From NCBI GenBank assembly GCA_023454395.1, contig JAEYFY010000250.1:1-8793 (forward strand): 8,793 bases of DNA, written 5' to 3'. The position numbers were made by a program, and so were the translations under genes. The notes below the pieces were generated by a model. It was not told the origin of the DNA, ran no database searches, and was given only the letters and a program-made list of their open reading frames with translations. This DNA is from Pseudomonadota bacterium. GTDB lineage: Bacteria > Pseudomonadota > Gammaproteobacteria > Enterobacterales > Enterobacteriaceae. Shown piece after piece: positions 5,941 through 8,793 of the stretch. Positions within the stretch are counted from its first letter, which is position 1. Each line of letters begins with the position of its first letter.

Positions 5941-7245
5941 TTAACCCATTTGAACTTCGTTCATCAGTTCAGTGAAGTTAGTTTCTTTTTCAGTTACTTT
6001 AGCATTTGCTAAGATTTTTTCTACCGCTTGCTCTTCTAACGCAAGATTACGGATGTTATTCATCAGTTGTTCGTTCTTGTTGTAGAACTCAACAACTTCT
6101 GATGGATCTTCATAAGCTGAAGCCATTTCGTCGATCAGTGCATTCACACGGTCGTCTTCTGCTTTCAGTTCATTACTATTGATCACTTCACCTAACAGTA
6201 ATCCAACGATTACACGACGTTTAGCTTGTTCTTCGAACAGTTCGCGTGGTAATTGCAGAGCTTGTTTCTCGTCGCCACCAAAACGTTGAGCTGCTTGACG
6301 TTGCAGAACTTCGATTTCGCTGTCAACAGCAGCTGCAGGTACGTCAACTTCGTTTGCTTTAACTAAGCCATCAATAACTTGTGATTTAACACGAGTACGG
6401 ATTGCATTTTTCAGTTCACGTTCCATGTTTTTACGTACTTCTGCACGTAAACCATCAACAGAACCATCAGCAATACCAAAACGTTTGATGAACTCTTCAG
6501 TTAATTCTGGCAGTTCACGTTCTTCAACTTTTTTCAGGTTGATAGCGAATTGTGCTTTTTTACCTTTCAGGTTTTCAGCGTGGTAATCTTCTGGGAAAGT
6601 CACATCAATTGTGAATTCTTCACCAGCTTTATGACCGATAACGCCTTCTTCGAAACCTGGGATCATACGACCTTGACCCATTGCCAGTACGAAATCTTCA
6701 GCTTTTCCGCCTTCGAATTCTTCACCGTCAATAGAACCGTTGAAATCAACAGTTACGCGATCTTCTGCTGCAACTTCACCGTCTTTGTCTTTCCACTCTG
6801 CTTGTTGCTTACGCAGTGTTTCTAACATGTTATCAACGTCTTCGTCTTTAACAGTAACAACAGGTTTTACAACTTCAATGCTTTCCAGATCTTTCAGTTC
6901 GATTTCTGGGAAAACTTCGAATTCTACAGAGTAAACAAAGTCTTCACCTTCTTTGTATTGCTCTGGTTTGTAGTCAGGCGCGCCAACTGGGTTTACTTTG
7001 TTTTCGATGATAGCGTTAATGAAATTACGCTGCATCAGGTCACCCAGAACATCATTCAATACTGACATACCATAACGCTGTTTAACCATTGACATTGGAA
7101 CGTGACCTTTACGGAAACCATCAATGCGAACAGTTTTAGCAGCTTTTTTCAGTTCACTGTCTACAGCAGTTTGGATATCAGCGGCTGGTACGGTGATTGT
7201 GACACGACGCCCTAGGCCTTGAGTCGTTTCAACAGAAACTTGCAT
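5941..7245 (-). CDS. tig: Trigger factor, ribosome-associated chaperone and prolyl isomerase
   Basis: This 434-residue protein is collinear with E. coli trigger factor (432 residues). It docks on ribosomal protein L23 at the exit tunnel and shields emerging chains. The N-terminal ribosome-binding domain (about 1-112) carries the signature [10 protein letters not shown], with Gly43-Phe44-Arg45. The FKBP-like prolyl isomerase domain (about 150-245) includes [38 protein letters not shown] sequence. The helical C-terminal arms that form the substrate cradle run to the end. GAGG stands eight bases before the ATG in the context GAGGTAACAAG. The gene has a long leader behind its own predicted promoter and a strong terminator. 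The tail beyond the usual C-terminus differs by two residues only. Confidence 0.98.
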   Translation of the reverse strand: MQVSVETTQGLGRRVTITVPAADIQTAVDSELKKAAKTVRIDGFRKGHVPMSMVKQRYGMSVLNDVLGDLMQRNFINAIIENKVNPVGAPDYKPEQYKEGEDFVYSVEFEVFPEIELKDLESIEVVKPVVTVKDEDVDNMLETLRKQQAEWKDKDGEVAAEDRVTVDFNGSIDGEEFEGGKAEDFVLAMGQGRMIPGFEEGVIGHKAGEEFTIDVTFPEDYHAENLKGKKAQFAINLKKVEERELPELTEEFIKRFGIADGSVDGLRAEVRKNMERELKNAIRTRVKSQVIDGLVKANEVDVPAAAVDSEIEVLQRQAAQRFGGDEKQALQLPRELFEEQAKRRVIVGLLLGEVINSNELKAEDDRVNALIDEMASAYEDPSEVVEFYNKNEQLMNNIRNLALEEQAVEKILANAKVTEKETNFTELMNEVQMG

Positions 7246-7285
7246 CTTGTTACCTCAAAATAAGTTTTAGTGCTCGGTCTACTTT

Positions 7286-7331
7286 AAAGGAAACTAACAT
7301 GATATTGACATGTTTAGATTTATTTTCCTTT
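7286..7331 (-). promoter_or_regulatory. Hairpin in the tig leader, upstream of the ribosome site
   Basis: An outer 8-bp stem, AAAGGAAA (7286-7293) with TTTCCTTT (7324-7331), and an inner 6-bp stem, AACATG (7296-7301) with CATGTT (7309-7314), nest into one structure. It lies about 30 nt upstream of the tig GAGG. Part of the outer stem could instead pair with the 5' end of the leader: CTTTCAG at 7328-7334 against CTGAAAA at 7398-7404. The two folds would exclude each other. Confidence 0.4.
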
Positions 7332-7353
7332 CAGAACCGGGGCCGCCACATTT

Positions 7354-7388
7354 AAAAAAACGAGGATCCCTGATATCAGAAGCATCCC
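7354..7388 (-). promoter_or_regulatory. Terminator-like hairpin inside the tig leader (attenuator candidate)
   Basis: On the minus strand GGGAT (7384-7388) pairs with ATCCT (7363-7367), and TTCTG (7377-7381) with CAGGG (7368-7372). The two stems are coaxial, with a 2-nt bulge, some G-U pairs and a 4-nt loop. Two bases later comes a run of seven T (7354-7360). This is the layout of an intrinsic terminator, yet it lies about 20 nt downstream of the predicted tig start and upstream of the gene. It might instead end read-through from bolA. The stem is modest, so efficiency would be partial. Confidence 0.4.
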
Positions 7389-7415
7389 GAAACCTTACTG
7401 AAAATTAGACGCGAC

Positions 7416-7444
7416 ATTATAACGATCTAGAGGGGTTGAGTCGA
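7416..7444 (-). promoter_or_regulatory. Predicted sigma-70 promoter of tig
   Basis: A perfect TATAAT -10 box on the minus strand (7416-7421) lies 17 nt after TCGACT (7439-7444), which matches four of six -35 positions. The start near 7409 gives a leader of about 165 nt. The gap between bolA and tig (7246-7566, 321 nt) contains this promoter and the two leader structures listed separately. No further gene is seen in it. Confidence 0.62.
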
Positions 7445-7566
7445 GAAAGAGCCGTTTTATTCCTCAATTTTTTCATAAAATCGAGCAACTCGCCCCTTTT
7501 TCCCTCTATAAAGAACAAAAAATACGCATCTTAGGATCTATTTACTCACGATTAACGATAAGGTTG

Positions 7567-7881
7567 TTAATCTTCTTGGCTTCCGCCACGACACCCAGGA
7601 GAGCGCAATGCTTTATCCTGCTGTTCATTCCATTCGCTCAAAGTAAAAGTGTGTAATGCTAATGCATGAACACCACTTTCCATTTCATGAGCTAATGTTT
7701 GGTACACATCACGATGGCGCGAAACACTACGTTTCTCATTAAAATCATCACTCACGATAATGACTTTAAAGTGGCTTTCAGAGCCTTCGGGCACATTATG
7801 GCGATGGCTTTCGTTTATTACTTGTAAAAAATGCGGTGAAAAGCGTGAAATCAGCTTATTCTCAATATCATCACGGATCAT
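7567..7881 (-). CDS. bolA: BolA, stress-related transcriptional regulator / iron-sulfur partner protein
   Basis: This is a 104-residue protein starting MIRDDIENKLISRF, close to E. coli BolA (105 residues). BolA has a small KH-like alpha/beta fold. In E. coli it affects cell shape and biofilm formation, binds DNA, and pairs with monothiol glutaredoxin around an iron-sulfur cluster. Visible family signatures are ESHRHNVPEGSESHFKVIIVS (about 25-45) and the HALALHTF block with its conserved histidines. The C-terminal tail ends SPGCRGGSQED. The start at 7879-7881 is preferred because GGGG (7887-7890) lies five bases upstream and homologues begin there. An in-frame extension to a TTG at 7929 would add 16 unconserved residues and run through the promoter. 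The gene is divergent from yajG and precedes tig, as in E. coli. I find no convincing terminator after it. Confidence 0.95.
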   Translation of the reverse strand: MIRDDIENKLISRFSPHFLQVINESHRHNVPEGSESHFKVIIVSDDFNEKRSVSRHRDVYQTLAHEMESGVHALALHTFTLSEWNEQQDKALRSPGCRGGSQED

Positions 7882-7903
7882 CTCTGCCCCTAATACTCTA
7901 GCC

Positions 7904-7934
7904 TTTATACCATGGTGAACAAAAAACAAGTCAA
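7904..7934 (-). promoter_or_regulatory. Predicted promoter of bolA (extended -10 type)
   Basis: TATAAA on the minus strand (7904-7909) is preceded by TG plus one base, the extended -10 motif. TTGACT (7929-7934) lies 19 nt upstream, a long spacing that the extended -10 could compensate. The start would be about 16 nt before the ATG. I do not see the gearbox sequence known for the growth-rate-dependent E. coli bolA promoter. Confidence 0.5.
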
Positions 7935-7936
7935 CC

Positions 7937-7965
7937 AGACTATATTGATTTAGTCTTTATCAATA
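7937..7965. repeat. Two interlocking inverted repeats directly upstream of the bolA -35 box
   Basis: AGACTA (7937-7942) mirrors TAGTCT (7951-7956). TATTGAT (7943-7949) mirrors ATCAATA (7959-7965). The arms alternate, so only one of the two hairpins could form. At the DNA level the second is a 23-bp interrupted dyad. It lies at about -40 to -68 relative to the predicted bolA start, a usual position for an activator site. The 9-bp gap rules out a plain FNR box (4-bp gap). The regulator is not identified. Confidence 0.45.
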
Positions 7966-8137
7966 CACAATGATGGGCTTATTCTTTTTAATTTTGCTGA
8001 TGATAATCGCTTATTTTTCATCTTGAGTAAAACCATTGACCAAATATTGTCAAATGCATGAGCAAAAATGAGAGTAATTTGAAATAAAATCAATTGATAA
8101 AATCAGATAATTTCGTTCGTTAAGGGGATATTAGCAA
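7966..8137. other. Gene-less centre of the divergent bolA-yajG region
   Basis: No gene is seen on either strand between the two promoter regions. Visible elements are an inverted repeat, TTGAC (8036-8040) with GTCAA (8049-8053), and a direct repeat of ATAAAATCA at 8084-8092 and 8097-8105, 13 bp apart with TCAATTGA between. A perfect TTGACA occurs on the minus strand at 8048-8053, but no good -10 follows. These may be regulator sites for the divergent genes. Base composition is very AT-rich. Confidence 0.35.
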
Positions 8138-8178
8138 CCTATCAGCAGTGGTATGATAGGCTAAAGTTTGAAGCCTAT
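8138..8178 (+). promoter_or_regulatory. Predicted yajG promoter with overlapping dyads
   Basis: TATGAT (8152-8157) preceded by TG plus one base is an extended -10 element. No good -35 box is present. The -10 lies within a dyad made of CCTATCA (8138-8144) and TGATAGG (8154-8160). The right arm region also pairs with a downstream copy: ATAGGCT (8156-8162) with AGCCTAT (8172-8178). A repressor on this dyad would cover the -10 box. Promoter strength and regulator are unknown. Confidence 0.4.
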
Positions 8179-8221
8179 TCTACTTGTTAACACAACAGAC
8201 ATATTTAACCGAGATTACCTC

Positions 8222-8793
8222 ATGATTAAAAATTTACTCTGTGCTGTTTTTGCATTAACACTGCTTTCAGGTTGTGCAACTCCTAGTAACAAATTATCTA
8301 TTGAACCTGTAATGTCAGTTCCTGCGGCCGACCCAACAATGCGCCCTATTTCACTGAATATTTCAAGCCAAGACAAACGTGCATCAAAAAACCTAGCGGA
8401 AATCAACCGCAACGGTAAATTAGAAGTCCTGGTTCCAACTCGTGACATTGCATTTTTAATGCAAGAAGTTCTACAAAAACAAATGGCAGCCCGTGGTTTT
8501 ATGATGGGTTCTCCTGCTGCTGCTGATGTGATTATTGTTATCAATAAACTCAATGCAGATGTGGGAGAAGGAAGTGTTCGTCATAATATCAGTGCAAAAG
8601 CGGATATTTCAGTTATCGTCACCTTACCGAATGGCAGTTCTAATACCAAAACATTCCGTACTAGCTACAATGTTCAAGGTCCATTTGGTGCAACTAATGA
8701 GAAAATTGCCGCCGCGATTAACAATGTCTTAAGTGAACTCGTTAGCGATATGGCAAAAGACGCTTCAGTCAGTCAATTTATCAAATCTAACGC
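8222..8793 (+). CDS. yajG: YajG-family lipoprotein, C-terminal end beyond the right edge
   Basis: The open frame starts MIKNLLCAVFALTLLSGCAT and stays open for 190 codons to the window edge. E. coli YajG is about 192 residues, so only a few codons are missing. The first 17 residues are a type II signal peptide. The lipobox LSGC puts the lipidated cysteine at position 18. Ala and Thr follow, not Asp, so the outer membrane is the likely destination by the Lol +2 rule. Family-like blocks include PTRDIAFLMQEVLQKQMAARGF, VRHNISAKADISV and SYNVQGPFGATN, which align with my recollection of E. coli YajG. The biochemical role is unknown; in E. coli the gene lies next to ampG. The ribosome site is weak (GAG at 8211-8213, eight bases before the ATG). 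Confidence 0.93.
   Translation, partial: MIKNLLCAVFALTLLSGCATPSNKLSIEPVMSVPAADPTMRPISLNISSQDKRASKNLAEINRNGKLEVLVPTRDIAFLMQEVLQKQMAARGFMMGSPAAADVIIVINKLNADVGEGSVRHNISAKADISVIVTLPNGSSNTKTFRTSYNVQGPFGATNEKIAAAINNVLSELVSDMAKDASVSQFIKSN

Noticed and set aside
7482..7492. CGAG-TTG-CTCG stem after bolA as its terminator
   Set aside because: The stem has only four pairs and a broken T-tract on the minus strand, too weak to call.
7550..7572. GATTAAC/GTTAATC inverted repeat across the bolA stop codon as a terminator
   Set aside because: It is a 7-bp AT-rich stem with no T-tract following. The length is compatible with chance.
7882..7929. N-terminal extension of bolA to 120 residues
   Set aside because: The upstream start is TTG without a ribosome site. 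The 16 extra residues are not in known BolA proteins, and the stretch contains the predicted bolA promoter. The ATG at 7879-7881 with GGGG upstream fits the family.
8215..8553. 112-residue minus-strand frame
   Set aside because: It is antisense to yajG, which has a lipobox and clear family similarity. The frame is a shadow.
8535..8732. 65-residue plus-strand frame
   Set aside because: It lies in another frame within yajG and has no ribosome site or recognisable content.
1..8793. CRISPR, mobile element, tRNA, toxin-antitoxin or defence system
   Set aside because: A search by eye on both strands found no regular repeat-spacer pattern, terminal inverted repeats, transposase or integrase motifs, tRNA-like folds or small toxin-antitoxin gene pairs. 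The locus is a conserved core region.

Overview
The window is a chromosomal segment of a gamma-proteobacterium of the order Enterobacterales. Its proteins align almost without gaps with my recollection of the E. coli K-12 homologues: Lon, ClpX, ClpP, trigger factor, HU-beta, BolA and YajG. The gene order yajG / bolA / tig / clpP / clpX / lon / hupB / ppiD is also that of E. coli. The DNA is clearly AT-rich, especially between genes, and A/T-ending codons dominate. Together with the protein divergence this points to Morganellaceae (Proteus or Providencia type) rather than Escherichia or Salmonella. The genus is an inference.

Layout. Seven genes lie on the minus strand, so transcription runs right to left: bolA, tig, clpP, clpX, lon, hupB and the first 18 codons of ppiD, which runs off the left edge. 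One gene, yajG, is on the plus strand and runs off the right edge. It is divergent from bolA across a gene-less stretch of about 340 bp. Strong stem-loops with T-tracts follow tig, clpX, lon and hupB. Promoter-like sequences precede ppiD, hupB, lon, clpP, tig, bolA and yajG. The expected units are therefore bolA, tig, clpP-clpX, lon, hupB, ppiD and yajG. The clpP and lon promoters have the heat-shock (sigma-32) form.

Function. The block is a protein-quality-control neighbourhood. Trigger factor receives nascent chains at the ribosome. ClpXP and Lon are the two main ATP-dependent cytosolic proteases encoded here. PpiD is a membrane-anchored periplasmic chaperone. HU-beta is a nucleoid protein, BolA is a stress and iron-sulfur related regulator, and YajG is a lipoprotein of unknown function.

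Novelty. I see no mobile element, CRISPR array, tRNA, rRNA, toxin-antitoxin pair or foreign-looking gene. No previously undescribed multi-gene system is visible. What deserves a second look is in the intergenic DNA: a terminator-like hairpin inside the tig leader, a GC-rich repeat abutting the ppiD -35 box, interlocking palindromes at the bolA and yajG promoters, a long A/T-only hairpin in the lon leader, a perfect 12-bp hairpin between clpP and clpX, and an unusually long hupB-ppiD gap with an extra promoter-like sequence.
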